A DNA stretch of 64,000 nt from Microvirga sp. TS319. GTDB lineage: Bacteria; Pseudomonadota; Alphaproteobacteria; Rhizobiales; Beijerinckiaceae. The translations under genes were made by a program, and so were the position numbers. Shown here piece by piece: positions 9,382 to 18,501 of this stretch. Every line of letters starts with the position of its first letter. The stretch's first letter is position 1. The stretch spans positions 2,953,001 to 3,017,000 of the forward strand of contig NZ_JBGGGT010000002.1 of the NCBI RefSeq assembly GCF_041276405.1, written 5' to 3'. Below the pieces are notes generated by a model. That model did no database searches, was not told the DNA's origin, and saw only the letters and a program-made list of their open reading frames with translations.

Positions 9382-10329
9382 TTAGCCTTGCAGGGTAGCT
9401 TTGAAGGCGGCGACATCCTCGGGCGTGCCGATGGCGCTGGCGGCGGCGCCCGCGGCGATGCGCTTCACGAGACCGGTCAGGACCTTGCCCGATCCGACTT
9501 CATGAAAGGCCTCGACGCCCTGAGAGGCCATGAAGGCCACGCATTCGCGCCAGCGGACCGTGCCGGTGACCTGGCGGACCAGGGCATCGCGGATCGCATC
9601 CGGATCGGTGATCGGCGCGGCCTCCACATTGGCCACCACGGGGATTGCGGGAGCATTCACTGCCACTCCGGCCAGCGCCTCGCGCATGGCGTCGGCGGCG
9701 GGCTGCATGAGGGCGCAATGGAAGGGGGCGGACACGGCCAGCATCACGGCGCGCTTGGCCCCCTTCTGCTGGGCGATCGTCACCGCGCGCTCGACAGCGG
9801 CCTTATGGCCCGAAACCACGACCTGGGCGCCGCCATTGTCGTTGGCCGCATCGCAGACTTCGCCCTGAGCCGCCTCACGGGCGACCTCGAGGGCCGTGTC
9901 GTATTCGAGGCCGAGAAGGGCCGCCATGGCGCCCTGCCCCACCGGCACGGCGTTCTGCATGGCGTTTCCGCGAATCCGCAGGAGGCGCGCCGTATCGGCG
10001 ATCGAGAGGCTGCCGGCGGCGGCGAGCGCCGAATATTCGCCGAGCGAGTGTCCGGCGACATAGGCGGCATGCTCCTTGAGCCCGAGCCCGGCTTCCGCCT
10101 CCAGCACGCGCATGGCGGCGAGGCTCACGGCCATCAGAGCGGGCTGCGTGTTCGCGGTCAGGGTCAGCTCCTCGGCGGGTCCCTCCCACATGAGAGTGGA
10201 CAGCTTCTGCGAGAGGGCCTCGTCCACCTCGTCGAATACGGCTTTGGCCGCGGGGAAGTTGTCGGCGAGGGCTTTGCCCATGCCCACGGCCTGGCTTCCC
10301 TGGCCCGGGAAAATGAATGCGCGCTTCAT
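9382..10329 (-). CDS. fabD: Malonyl-CoA:ACP transacylase FabD
   Basis: FabD moves malonyl from CoA to ACP to feed fatty-acid elongation. The 315-residue protein starts at MKRAFIFPGQGSQ, the family N-terminus; an in-frame codon 17 residues upstream is not needed. The nucleophile is Ser95 in GHSLGEYSALAAAG and the catalytic histidine is His205 in SAPFHCALM. It is the promoter-proximal gene of the fab cluster, with 425 bp of upstream non-coding sequence shared with the divergent rpoZ. Confidence 0.95.
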   Translation of the reverse strand: MKRAFIFPGQGSQAVGMGKALADNFPAAKAVFDEVDEALSQKLSTLMWEGPAEELTLTANTQPALMAVSLAAMRVLEAEAGLGLKEHAAYVAGHSLGEYSALAAAGSLSIADTARLLRIRGNAMQNAVPVGQGAMAALLGLEYDTALEVAREAAQGEVCDAANDNGGAQVVVSGHKAAVERAVTIAQQKGAKRAVMLAVSAPFHCALMQPAADAMREALAGVAVNAPAIPVVANVEAAPITDPDAIRDALVRQVTGTVRWRECVAFMASQGVEAFHEVGSGKVLTGLVKRIAAGAAASAIGTPEDVAAFKATLQG

Positions 10330-10754
10330 CGGGAGCGGAACCTTTATTGCGTCGAATCCGCGCGGAACTGGCACCCGCAAGCCTCGGAGTCAAGGCAAAG
10401 AGGTCGTTTGAGAGTCTCGCGCGGCCTCAGATGTGCCGCCTCCATCCCTTGAGAAGACTGCGGTCGATCTTCGATCGGCTGAAGAAAAACCTGCTCCAGA
10501 GGAGCTTGCCCCGGCGCATAGCCCCCCGCAGAAAACCATTCAAATAATGCATTCGCCCCTCGCAACCAATACGTTACAACATAATATAAAGGTCCTTGCG
10601 AAAACGTGCGCCTCCGCACGTGGCGGGAGGTTTCGGGTTTAAGTCCCTGTTTCGGAACGCATCCTCTTGTGGTCTTGCTCTTGTATTCTTGGAGCATCCG
10701 TTGTATCCGGTCACCCTTCCGATATTCCTTTGAACCTGAAGAAGGAGCCCCTGC
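10330..10754. other. Non-coding region between divergent fabD and rpoZ
   Basis: No convincing gene was found in these 425 bp. The centre (about 10540-10600) is clearly AT-richer than its surroundings and includes CATAATATAAAGG, a plausible sigma-70-type -10 region, so promoters for one or both flanking genes are likely here. GTGCG...CGCAC around 10604-10620 can form a small hairpin. Exact promoters cannot be assigned by eye. Confidence 0.5.
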
Positions 10755-11159
10755 ATGGCTCGCGTGACCGTCGAAGACTGCATCGACAAGGTCGACAACC
10801 GGTTTGAGCTCGTGCTGCTGGCCAGCCACCGCGCCCGCCTGATTTCCTCGGGCTCGCCGCTCACCATCGACCGCGACCGTGACAAGAACCCCGTCGTGGC
10901 TCTCCGCGAGATCGCGGACGAGACCATCGCTCCCGACGACCTGAAGGAGCAGCTCATCCACTCCATGCAGAAATATGTCGAGGTGGACGAGCCGGAGGCC
11001 GAGGCCGTTCCCATGCTGGGCAACACCGCAGCCGCCACGGGCAGCGACAACGACGCCGATGTCCAGTTCGACCGCATGAGCGAGGAAGACCTGCTTCGCG
11101 GGCTGGAGGGCCTCGTGCCCCCGAGCAACAACAGCTCGGACGACGACGAGCGTGAATAA
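10755..11159 (+). CDS. rpoZ: DNA-directed RNA polymerase omega subunit
   Basis: Omega is the small subunit that helps fold and hold the beta' subunit. The 134-residue protein begins [20 protein letters not shown] and continues [12 protein letters not shown], the conserved omega core; residues after about 80 are an acidic extension common in alphaproteobacteria. The ATG is preceded by GAAGAAGGAG. It lies upstream of rsh in the same direction, the conserved rpoZ-spoT order, but a strong terminator separates them here. Confidence 0.96.
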   Translation: MARVTVEDCIDKVDNRFELVLLASHRARLISSGSPLTIDRDRDKNPVVALREIADETIAPDDLKEQLIHSMQKYVEVDEPEAEAVPMLGNTAAATGSDNDADVQFDRMSEEDLLRGLEGLVPPSNNSSDDDERE

Positions 11160-11182
11160 CGGCTCGAACCTGTAATTATCCG

Positions 11183-11211
11183 AAAAGCCCGGCCCTCAGC
11201 CGGGCTTTTTT
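11183..11211 (+). terminator. Intrinsic terminator after rpoZ
   Basis: AAAAGCCCGG and CCGGGCTTTTTT form a GC-rich stem with loop CCCTCAG, followed by a run of six T. It lies 23 bp after the rpoZ stop and before rsh. Confidence 0.92.
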
Positions 11212-11345
11212 CATGCCTCTTAACCACGGCGTGGATTTGCCGCCTGCGGCAAGGTATTCAGCTTGCGGTCAGAAGTGCTGGTACAATATTCTTTAGTATT
11301 GCCCGATTTCAGCCTGACAGACCGATTTGAGGAGATGGCGGCCGC

Positions 11346-13517
11346 ATGATGCGCCAGTACGAACTTGTCGAGCGGGTGAAGCGCTACAACCCCTCGGCTG
11401 ACGAGGCGCTGCTCAACCGCGCTTACGTTTATGCCATGATGGCGCATGGCAACCAGAAGCGCGCATCCGGCGACCTGTTCTTCGGCCATCCCCTCGAAGT
11501 CGCCGCGATCCTCACCGACATGAAGCTCGACGAGGCGACCATCGCGGCAGCCGTGCTCCACGACACGGTGGAAGATACCGAAGCGACCCTGGAGGAGATC
11601 AACAAGACCTTCGGCACGCAGATCGGGGCACTCGTCGACGGCCTGACGAAGATCAAGCGCCTCGACCTCGTCTCCAAGCGTGCCGCCCAGGGCGAGAACT
11701 TCCGCAAGCTTCTGCTCGCCATCGCGGACGATGTGCGCGTGCTTCTGGTCAAGCTCGCCGACCGCCTGCACAACATGCGCACTCTCGGCTTCATGCCCCC
11801 GGAGAAGCGCCAGCGCATCGCGCAGGAAACCCTGGAGATCTACGCCCCTCTCGCCGGACGCATGGGTATCCAGGAGATGCGCGAGGAGCTGGAGGAACTG
11901 GCCTTCCAGAACCTCGACCCTGAAGCCTATGAGGCCATCAACCGGCACCTGCACGAACTGACGGCCAAGAGCGAGAAGCTCGTCGAGGAGATCGAGCGGA
12001 CGCTCACCACCAAGCTGAGGGCTCAGGGCATCGACGCGCAGGTGACGGGGCGTCAGAAGCGCCCCTATTCGATCTGGCGCAAGATGGAGCGCAAATCCGT
12101 CTCGTTCGAACAATTGTCCGATATCTTCGCCTTCCGCATCATCGTCGGCACCGTCGACGAATGCTACCGCGCGCTCGGCATCGTCCATACCAGCTGGCCC
12201 ATGGTTCCGGGCCGCTACAAGGACTACATCTCGACGCCCAAGCAGAACGACTACCGCTCGATCCACACCACGGTGATCGGCCCCGGCAGCCAGCGTGTCG
12301 AGCTTCAGATCCGCACGGAGGTGATGGACCAGGTCGCCGAATACGGAATCGCGGCCCATGCCCTCTACAAGGAGGGCGTGAACGACAATTCCCGCCTCGC
12401 CACGGAAAGCCGCGCCTATCAGTGGCTGCGGCGCACGATCGATCTCCTTGCGGAAGGCGACAATCCCGAAGAGTTCCTCGAGCATACGAAACTCGAACTC
12501 TTTCATGACCAGGTTTTCTGCTTCACGCCGAAGGGCCGCCTCATCGCCCTTCCGCGCGGTGCGACGCCGATCGATTTCGCCTATGCGGTGCACACGGATG
12601 TCGGCAACACGGCGGTCGGCTGCAAGATCAACGGACGCATGTCGCCGCTGCTCACCGAGCTTCAGAACGGCGACGAGGTGGAAATCGTTCGCGCCGAAGG
12701 GCAGACGCCGCCCGCAGCCTGGGAATCCCTCGTGGTCACCGGCAAGGCCCGCGCCTCGATCCGGCGTGCCACGCGCGCGGCCGTCCGGCGGCAGTATACG
12801 GGCCTCGGCCATCAGATCCTGGAGCGCGCCTTCGAGCGCGCGGGCAAGACCTTCTCGGACGAAAAACTCAAAGGCGCCCTGCCCCGGCTTGCGCGCGTTT
12901 CCGTGGAGGACGTGCTGGCGGCGGTAGGCCGGGGCGAGATGTTCTCCGGCGACGTGGTGCGCGCCGTCTATCCCGACTACAAGGAGGAACGCCGCACCGG
13001 AACGGACGGCAGGGCCATGGGCCAGCCGGACGGCATGGGCACGCGACCGACCGGCGAACAGACGGACGGCATCCCGATTCGCGGCCTCAACAGGGACATG
13101 CCGATCCGCTTCGCCCCGGAAGGCGGGGCCGTGCCGGGCGACCGGATCGTCGGCATTCTGACCCCCGGCCAGGGAGTCACCATCTATCCCATTCAGTCCC
13201 CTTCGCTCGCCGATTTCGACAACGAGCCGGATCGCTGGATCGACGTGCGCTGGGATCTCGAAACCGGCTCGACGCAGCGCTTTCCGGCGCGCATCAAGCT
13301 GCAATCGATCAACGAACCGGGATCGCTCGCGCAGATCGCGCAGGTCATCGCGGATCACGACGGCAACATCGACAACGTGAACATGAAGCGGCGCACGCAG
13401 GACTTCACCGATATCACCATCGATCTGACCGTCTGGGATCTGAAGCATCTCAATGCGATCATCGCGGAGCTTCGCGCCAAGCGCGTGGTCAGCCGTGTCG
13501 ACCGCGTGACCGGATAA
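11346..13517 (+). CDS. rsh: Bifunctional (p)ppGpp synthetase/hydrolase Rsh (RelA/SpoT family)
   Basis: This 723-residue protein makes and degrades (p)ppGpp, the stringent-response alarmone. An N-terminal HD hydrolase domain has FGHPLEVAAIL and the metal-binding AVLHDTVEDT (His72-Asp73), so hydrolase activity should be intact. The synthetase domain has KRPYSIWRKM and RYKDYISTPKQNDYRSIHTT. It is followed by a TGS domain (VFCFTPKGRLIALPRGATPIDFAY) and a C-terminal ACT domain (about residues 640-720). Alphaproteobacteria usually carry one such long enzyme. The start is one of two adjacent ATG codons. The next gene begins 6 bp after its stop. Confidence 0.95.
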   Translation: MMRQYELVERVKRYNPSADEALLNRAYVYAMMAHGNQKRASGDLFFGHPLEVAAILTDMKLDEATIAAAVLHDTVEDTEATLEEINKTFGTQIGALVDGLTKIKRLDLVSKRAAQGENFRKLLLAIADDVRVLLVKLADRLHNMRTLGFMPPEKRQRIAQETLEIYAPLAGRMGIQEMREELEELAFQNLDPEAYEAINRHLHELTAKSEKLVEEIERTLTTKLRAQGIDAQVTGRQKRPYSIWRKMERKSVSFEQLSDIFAFRIIVGTVDECYRALGIVHTSWPMVPGRYKDYISTPKQNDYRSIHTTVIGPGSQRVELQIRTEVMDQVAEYGIAAHALYKEGVNDNSRLATESRAYQWLRRTIDLLAEGDNPEEFLEHTKLELFHDQVFCFTPKGRLIALPRGATPIDFAYAVHTDVGNTAVGCKINGRMSPLLTELQNGDEVEIVRAEGQTPPAAWESLVVTGKARASIRRATRAAVRRQYTGLGHQILERAFERAGKTFSDEKLKGALPRLARVSVEDVLAAVGRGEMFSGDVVRAVYPDYKEERRTGTDGRAMGQPDGMGTRPTGEQTDGIPIRGLNRDMPIRFAPEGGAVPGDRIVGILTPGQGVTIYPIQSPSLADFDNEPDRWIDVRWDLETGSTQRFPARIKLQSINEPGSLAQIAQVIADHDGNIDNVNMKRRTQDFTDITIDLTVWDLKHLNAIIAELRAKRVVSRVDRVTG

Positions 13518-13523
13518 TCGCCC

Positions 13524-14225
13524 ATGCCGGCCAAGCCGCGCATCGCCGTCATCATGGACGAGAACACCAGCGTCGACGGCACGCGCTACGACATGACGAA
13601 GAAGTATTTCGTCGCCGTTCACCGTGCCGGCGGCCTGCCTTTCGGCATTCCGTATGTCATGGACATGGTCGAATCCGTGGTCGACGCGTTCGACGGCTTC
13701 ATGAGCGTGGGCGGCCGCTTCGCCTTTCCGAACGAATGGTTCGCCGAAGGCCAGGTTTCCAAGGCCCCGCATTCCGAGCGGCTCGACGTGGAGCTCGCGC
13801 TCATGCGGGGCTTCCTCGAACGCAACAAGCCGGTGCTCGGAATCTGCAACGGCATGCAGGTTCTCGCAGGCCTGCACGGCTGCCGCCTCTCACCGGACGT
13901 GCGCGCGATGGGGCCGCATATCCTGGAGCACGACAAGCGCGATCACCTGCATCCGGTCGCCATCGAAGACAATACCCGGCTGTTCCAAATTGTCGGGCGG
14001 CGCGAGCTTTCCGTGAACACCTTCCACCGGGAAGCCGTCATCGAGCTTTCAGACCGTGTCGTGGCGAGCGCCCATGCGGCAGACAGCGTGATCGAGGCGA
14101 TCGAAGTTCCCTCCCGCCGTTTCGCGCTTGGGGTGCAATGGCATCAGGAACTGTTCGCAGACCAGGACCACCCGGGCAATACGATCTTCACGGCGCTCGT
14201 TCAGGCGGCAGGACAAAGCCGATAA
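13524..14225 (+). CDS. Class C26 glutamine amidotransferase-like hydrolase (gamma-glutamyl-GABA hydrolase family)
   Basis: The 233-residue protein has the class I glutamine amidotransferase fold as found in peptidase C26: nucleophile Cys108 in VLGICNGMQVLAG and the His207/Glu209 pair in GVQWHQEL. Relatives such as PuuD hydrolyse gamma-glutamyl-GABA, but this subgroup's substrate is unknown and there are no putrescine genes nearby. It starts 6 bp after rsh, so it is likely co-transcribed with it. The stop is followed within a few bases by an intergenic repeat. Confidence 0.85.
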   Translation: MPAKPRIAVIMDENTSVDGTRYDMTKKYFVAVHRAGGLPFGIPYVMDMVESVVDAFDGFMSVGGRFAFPNEWFAEGQVSKAPHSERLDVELALMRGFLERNKPVLGICNGMQVLAGLHGCRLSPDVRAMGPHILEHDKRDHLHPVAIEDNTRLFQIVGRRELSVNTFHREAVIELSDRVVASAHAADSVIEAIEVPSRRFALGVQWHQELFADQDHPGNTIFTALVQAAGQSR

Positions 14226-14348
14226 GCACTAGCGCACCGCGCGGAAAAGTGGCCCCGGTTTTTCGCCGGAACGATGCGCTCTTTCCAAGAAGGGAGCATC
14301 GGAATCGATCCCAAAAGTGGATTCCACTTTTCACGTCCGATGCTCTAG
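14226..14348. repeat. GCATCG-family intergenic repeats, two units
   Basis: Unit one (14231-14282) has GGAAAAGTGGCCCCGG and ends CGATGCGCTC; it is nearly identical to the copy at 44560-44610, including the trailing CTTTCCAAGAAGGGAGCA. Unit two (about 14294-14348) reads inward to CACGTCCGATGCTCTAG. On the minus strand that end is TAGAGCATCGGACGTG, whose TAG is the stop codon of the DUF2269 gene. Confidence 0.85.
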
Positions 14349-14824
14349 AGCAAAGTCAATGACGGCTTTGTCAGCATGAGCCAGACGATGCCGAGAACGG
14401 CGAAGAAGGCTGGGATTCCACAAGCAAACCAGATCGGAAACAGCCGATAATAAAGATCGGGAAGAGGTTGGCCTTTCGCAGCCGCAGCCCGTGCCAGATC
14501 GCGCATGCGGATTTGGATCCAGACGACAGGTAGCCAGAATAAGCCGGTTATCACATAGAGGCCGAGCGACAGGATAAGCCACCCCTCTGTCAAAGACCAA
14601 CCGATCATATAGGCGAGACCGGCTCCGGTGATCGGTTGCGCAACGACGGCCGTTGCCGTGAATAGCATGTCTGCAATGACAACGCTCGAGGCAACATGAG
14701 CGATCAGTACGGGACGATGCGTTCTGTGCGCCATCAGCATGAAGAACGCAATGCCGGCTCCAGTTCCGAGAAGCACCGTCGCGCCAATGACATGAAGCCA
14801 GCGAAGAAGATCGACAAAGTCCAT
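14345..14824 (-). CDS. DUF2269 family integral membrane protein
   Basis: This 159-residue protein has four hydrophobic segments (about residues 8-30, 42-65, 75-103 and 130-152) and a DUF2269-like pattern beginning DLLRWLHVIGATVLLGTG. No function is established for the family. Its ATG shares a base with the TGA of the upstream SDR/DoxX gene (TGATG), so the two are coupled. Its TAG stop is formed by the end of the adjacent intergenic repeat. Confidence 0.8.
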   Translation of the reverse strand: MDFVDLLRWLHVIGATVLLGTGAGIAFFMLMAHRTHRPVLIAHVASSVVIADMLFTATAVVAQPITGAGLAYMIGWSLTEGWLILSLGLYVITGLFWLPVVWIQIRMRDLARAAAAKGQPLPDLYYRLFPIWFACGIPAFFAVLGIVWLMLTKPSLTLL

Positions 14825-16119
14825 CAGCGTTCATCCGCGATGGCGAGCGCCACCAGAGCAAGAACAGCCCCGGGGGGAGTTTTGACGAAGGCTCCTAAAG
14901 GATCGAGCCAGAGATCGGGCGTGAGCGCTGTGCCGGCCACGAGATAGGCCAGCGTTACCATAATCATTCCGAAGGCAGCGGTTTTGTGCAGAGAGCGCAC
15001 GAGCAATAACGTACCGAGAACGATATCGACCATGCCGCCGCCGAGAACGGCAGCCCTTGCAAGCTCCGCACCAAGACCTCTCTGTGTAAGAATGGCAGCA
15101 GCCCTCTCCATTTCAATGAGCCCTACGATCCCAGACGCCAGCCAGAACATGCTGAGGGTTACGACGATGGGTGGCTTTAAAAGCCACAGCCTCGCAAACC
15201 ACCTTTCCTGAGCGTTTGCAGGCATATGGCTCAAGATCGTCGATAGACTTGACGGGAGACGACCGCTTGCCCGCAGCCAGGCCTCAGGATTTCCCCTCAC
15301 GCCTGTCGCGAGTTGACGGAGAACGGTCGTGCGCACAGGCGGACGCCATCCGAGAAAGCTGACAGCATCACCGATCTTGAAGATAGCCTGACCGATCACT
15401 CTTGGCACAGGAACAGTTCGAACGGGCGGGAAGCCGAGCCAGGACCGAAACGCGAGCACAATTTCCTTCAGTGAATGAACCTGCGTCTCGACGAGATCAT
15501 AGGCAGTTCTGGCCTCGACATGTCCTTCGACGCACGCGAGCACGGCATCAGCGACATCGTCGACGCCGACAGTCTGGATGGGCTCCCGCTCTTGGAGCAT
15601 CGGAAGAATGAACGGGAATGAAGCAAGAGCGCGAATAAGAGCCGTGCCGCCATATGCAGCTCTCGCGATGACGAGCCCTGGTCTCAGAACAAACCACTCG
15701 AGATCGGATGTCATCAACGCCTCGTCGGCTTCCGCTTTCGTGCGAAGGAACGCTGTGTCCGCATCGCGAGAAACGCCGACAGCCGACACCTGCACGACCC
15801 TCGCGCACCCGGCGATCCGACAGGCTTCGAAGAGAGCCTTCACGGCATCTGCCTGCAAAGCCTGAAGATTGTCCCGAGGGCTGTCCTGCAAGGCGCCCGA
15901 GCAGTTTACGACAATCTGAATGCCGGAGAGAATCGGTAGCCAATCCTGTAGATGGGTGAGAGAAGCAATGTCTCTTTCAACCCAATCCGCGCCGGGGCAT
16001 ATCCTGCGAGCAAGGCTGACGGAACGTCCCAAACCCGTGACCTGATGCCCGGATTCCAGCAGTCGCGAAACGACAGGATGCCCTATTAAGCCATACCCGC
16101 CCAGCACAAGAACATGCAT
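14824..16119 (-). CDS. NAD(P)-binding epimerase-like protein fused to a DoxX-like membrane domain
   Basis: The 431-residue protein has an N-terminal atypical SDR/NmrA-like Rossmann domain ([21 protein letters not shown], glycine motif at residues 7-13) and a C-terminal part with about four membrane helices resembling DoxX-like proteins (residues about 300-430). Such fusions are annotated as SDR plus DoxX-like domain; substrate and role are unknown. An ATG six bases upstream is possible, but AAGAGG lies 8 bases before the chosen ATG. It is coupled to the DUF2269 membrane protein downstream, suggesting a membrane-associated pair. Confidence 0.82.
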   Translation of the reverse strand: MHVLVLGGYGLIGHPVVSRLLESGHQVTGLGRSVSLARRICPGADWVERDIASLTHLQDWLPILSGIQIVVNCSGALQDSPRDNLQALQADAVKALFEACRIAGCARVVQVSAVGVSRDADTAFLRTKAEADEALMTSDLEWFVLRPGLVIARAAYGGTALIRALASFPFILPMLQEREPIQTVGVDDVADAVLACVEGHVEARTAYDLVETQVHSLKEIVLAFRSWLGFPPVRTVPVPRVIGQAIFKIGDAVSFLGWRPPVRTTVLRQLATGVRGNPEAWLRASGRLPSSLSTILSHMPANAQERWFARLWLLKPPIVVTLSMFWLASGIVGLIEMERAAAILTQRGLGAELARAAVLGGGMVDIVLGTLLLVRSLHKTAAFGMIMVTLAYLVAGTALTPDLWLDPLGAFVKTPPGAVLALVALAIADER

Positions 16120-16277
16120 TTGCATCGCCTCTTGAGGTTTATGGCATCGTTTGGAGAGATACCCCGCCCTCGCGGGAACCCTGTTACACTTCCATGTGCG
16201 CTCTTGCATCTGAAAATCGAGCCTACGCAACCGCCGGGTATAGGATAATCAGCCCCTGCCATGACGACAGGTGCTCC

Positions 16278-16613
16278 ATGACCCCGAACGAAGTTCTCGA
16301 AGAATTCCGCTCTGTCGGCGCTTTGCTGGAGGGGCACTTCATTCTCTCGCCGGGGCTGCATAGCCCGGTTTTCCTGCAGAAGATGTTCGTGTTCCAGGAC
16401 CCCGCCCGCACGGAGCGGGTCTGCCGGGCGCTGGCCGAGAAGATCAAGGAAAAGTTCGGGGCCGTCGATTACGTGGTCTCCCCGGCCGTCGGAGGAATCG
16501 TCCCCGGCTATGAAACGGCCCGGCATCTCGGCGCCAAGGCGATCTTCGAAGCGTTCATGCGGCCAGCCGGGAAGAGCGGAGCCCCCCGTTCCCGTCACGA
16601 CCGTTGCGTCTGA
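16278..16613 (+). pseudogene. Truncated duplicate of pyrE (residues 1-90 only)
   Basis: Bases 16278-16547 match the first 90 codons of the intact pyrE at 17676. The match is uneven: the first 93 bases differ at 15 positions, while bases 16371-16547 differ at only 2 of 177. After the codon for Phe90 homology stops abruptly and the frame runs 21 unrelated codons to a TGA that overlaps the end of the antiparallel LuxR gene. The PRPP-binding motif ([10 protein letters not shown] in the intact copy) is missing, so no transferase activity is expected. Upstream sequences of the two copies are unrelated. Confidence 0.9.
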
Positions 16614-17422
16614 ATATGCATCGACGCCCAAAGTGCGGCCTGCGTGCGGTTTTTCGCCCGGACCTTGCGCAGGATGGACTTGACGTGGACCTTGACGGTG
16701 GCCTCGGTGATCTCGAGCCTGCGGGCGATGAGCTTGTTCGATGCGCCCTCCGTCAGGCATTCGAGAACGGCTCTTTCGCGGGAGGACAGCTCTTTTCTCC
16801 TGTCGAGATCTTGGGGAAGGCCGGGCCTTCGGAGGGCAGTCAGGACCGTCGCCGGGACAAGCCTTTCGCCCAGCATGACGAGGTCCAGCATCTTGAGGAG
16901 CGCTTCATGCGAGGTCGATGTGTCGAGGCAGGCCGCCGCCCCCGCATCGAACGCGATCAACATCTGCTGCGGATCGCACCGCTCGACGAACATGACGATC
17001 CGGGCGGATGGATTCTGCGCCAAGAGCGCCCGCACCTGCCGGCATGTTTCCGAATACTCCTCACCCGCGTTCATGATCAGGAGAAGCGCCGCTCTCTGCC
17101 CTCCGAGCAACGACCGTGCGTCGTCGAGGCTCGCGATGGAGAGAACGGGAGAATAGGCGCTCCCTGTCAGGATCCGCCTCATCCCCTCACGGAGCAGGCC
17201 ATTCGGCTCGACCAGGAGCGTCAGGACCTGCTCCGCGCCGCCGCGCTCTCCGGCTTTTCCTGCCGCCTGACTGTAACGGAGCGGCGAGCGGCCGGCGGCA
17301 TGGCCGATCCGGACATGGGCGCCCATGATGACGGATGCTCTGGTCGCCTGAAAGCCGCCGGGTTCATCGCCCCTCTTTCCAGTCCCCGAACCTGCAGGGG
17401 GTTCGACACTTCGTATTCTCAT
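16595..17422 (-). CDS. LuxR/NarL-type DNA-binding regulator with degenerate receiver domain
   Basis: The C-terminal 65 residues are a clear LuxR-type helix-turn-helix: [35 protein letters not shown] and [15 protein letters not shown]. The preceding about 120 residues look like a response-regulator receiver ([20 protein letters not shown]...), but the acidic pocket reads VEPNG, and the usual phospho-acceptor strand reads [11 protein letters not shown] with Asn where Asp is expected. Conventional phosphorylation is therefore doubtful. The start at 17422 is chosen because TGAGGA lies 8 bases upstream; 17326 and 17437 are alternatives. The gene sits antiparallel between the broken and the intact pyrE, and its 3' end overlaps the broken copy. 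Confidence 0.83.
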   Translation of the reverse strand: MRIRSVEPPAGSGTGKRGDEPGGFQATRASVIMGAHVRIGHAAGRSPLRYSQAAGKAGERGGAEQVLTLLVEPNGLLREGMRRILTGSAYSPVLSIASLDDARSLLGGQRAALLLIMNAGEEYSETCRQVRALLAQNPSARIVMFVERCDPQQMLIAFDAGAAACLDTSTSHEALLKMLDLVMLGERLVPATVLTALRRPGLPQDLDRRKELSSRERAVLECLTEGASNKLIARRLEITEATVKVHVKSILRKVRAKNRTQAALWASMHIQTQRS

Positions 17423-17675
17423 GGCTCTGGTCCTCATATCCGGCCGCAGGAAAGGCGGGCAGACCCGTATGACGCCTCGAAACCGGATCCCGCCCGGTTG
17501 CCTGGAACAGGCCCCCTTGGCGTCGTGTAGATGGAACGTCATATCGTTTTTCAAGTGCGCTTCCACACAAGGTCTATAGGCACCGGGAGGCTGATCCCGC
17601 GTTGTTCCCGGCGCGAACGCCCTTGCGTCTCGGCAACTCACCTGCCACACAGCGCTGACGCAGGAGACCTGAGCC

Positions 17676-18260
17676 ATGACCCCGAACGACATCCTCGACG
17701 AATTCCGCTCCGCCGGCGCCTTGCTCGAAGGGCACTTCGTCCTCTCGTCGGGCCTGCACAGCCCGGTCTTCCTGCAGAAGATGTTCGTGTTCCAGGACCC
17801 CGCCCGCACGGAGCGGGTCTGCCGGGCGCTGGCCGAGAAGATCAAGGAAAAGTTCGGGGCCGTCGATTACGTGGTCTCCCCGGCCGTCGGCGGAATCGTC
17901 CCCGGCTATGAAACGGCCCGGCATCTCGGCGCCAAGGCAATCTTCGTGGAGCGGGAGAACGGCGCCTTCACCCTGCGGCGGGGATTCACGATCCCGGAAG
18001 GAGCACGCGTCGTGATGGTGGAAGATATCGTGACGACCGGCCTCTCGTCGCGGGAATGCCTGGCGGCCCTCAGGGACTATCCGGGGACCCTCCTGGGCGC
18101 CGCTTGCCTGATCGACCGTTCCGGCGGCAAGGCGGATCTCGGCGTGCCCCTCGTCTCCCTGGTCCAGCTCGACATTCCGGCCTACGAGCCCGACAAGCTG
18201 CCCCCGGAACTCGCCGCTCTTCCGGCGGTCAAGCCCGGCAGCCGAAGCCTCAAATCGTAA
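17676..18260 (+). CDS. pyrE: Orotate phosphoribosyltransferase
   Basis: PyrE joins orotate to PRPP to give OMP in pyrimidine synthesis. The 194-residue protein has the PRPP motif [10 protein letters not shown] (about residues 113-122) and the N-terminal [17 protein letters not shown]. Length is normal for this shorter subgroup and no key residue is missing. The ATG follows GCAGGAGACCTGAGCC. The first 270 bp are duplicated upstream at 16278, and the gap between the copies holds a LuxR-type gene on the opposite strand. Confidence 0.95.
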   Translation: MTPNDILDEFRSAGALLEGHFVLSSGLHSPVFLQKMFVFQDPARTERVCRALAEKIKEKFGAVDYVVSPAVGGIVPGYETARHLGAKAIFVERENGAFTLRRGFTIPEGARVVMVEDIVTTGLSSRECLAALRDYPGTLLGAACLIDRSGGKADLGVPLVSLVQLDIPAYEPDKLPPELAALPAVKPGSRSLKS

Positions 18261-18501
18261 AAATTGTTGATTTTTCAGTAGAAGGCTTGACGGCCCCCTT
18301 TCCGCCACCTTGACTCTTTTCTTTTACTCACCATTAAGTATTCGAGCTTGTGGTTTTTACTCGTCTAAAGGGTTGATAACAGCCTGTTCTCGGGCACGTC
18401 CTGTTCTTGTTGCGCAATTGTATTGTCCGCATAAATAATAGATGTCGCTGCGACCGATTGGGTTGTTATGCTGCCCAGGCAGACACAAAAAGAGAATACT
18501 T

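Noticed and set aside
10574..10680. Possible tRNA: GGGTTTAAGTCCC resembles a T arm
   Set aside because: The T loop lacks the invariant C, no matching acceptor stem or anticodon arm lies at the right distance, and no CCA end is present.
11220..13877. 885-residue open frame antisense to rsh
   Set aside because: Amino-acid composition is His/Arg/Gly/Asp-rich shadow sequence with no domains; the plus strand encodes a complete Rsh over the same bases.
16614..17845. Extension of the LuxR frame upstream through antisense pyrE
   Set aside because: The upstream part ([17 protein letters not shown]...) is the antisense of pyrE and recurs at the broken copy for that reason; the regulator starts near 17422.
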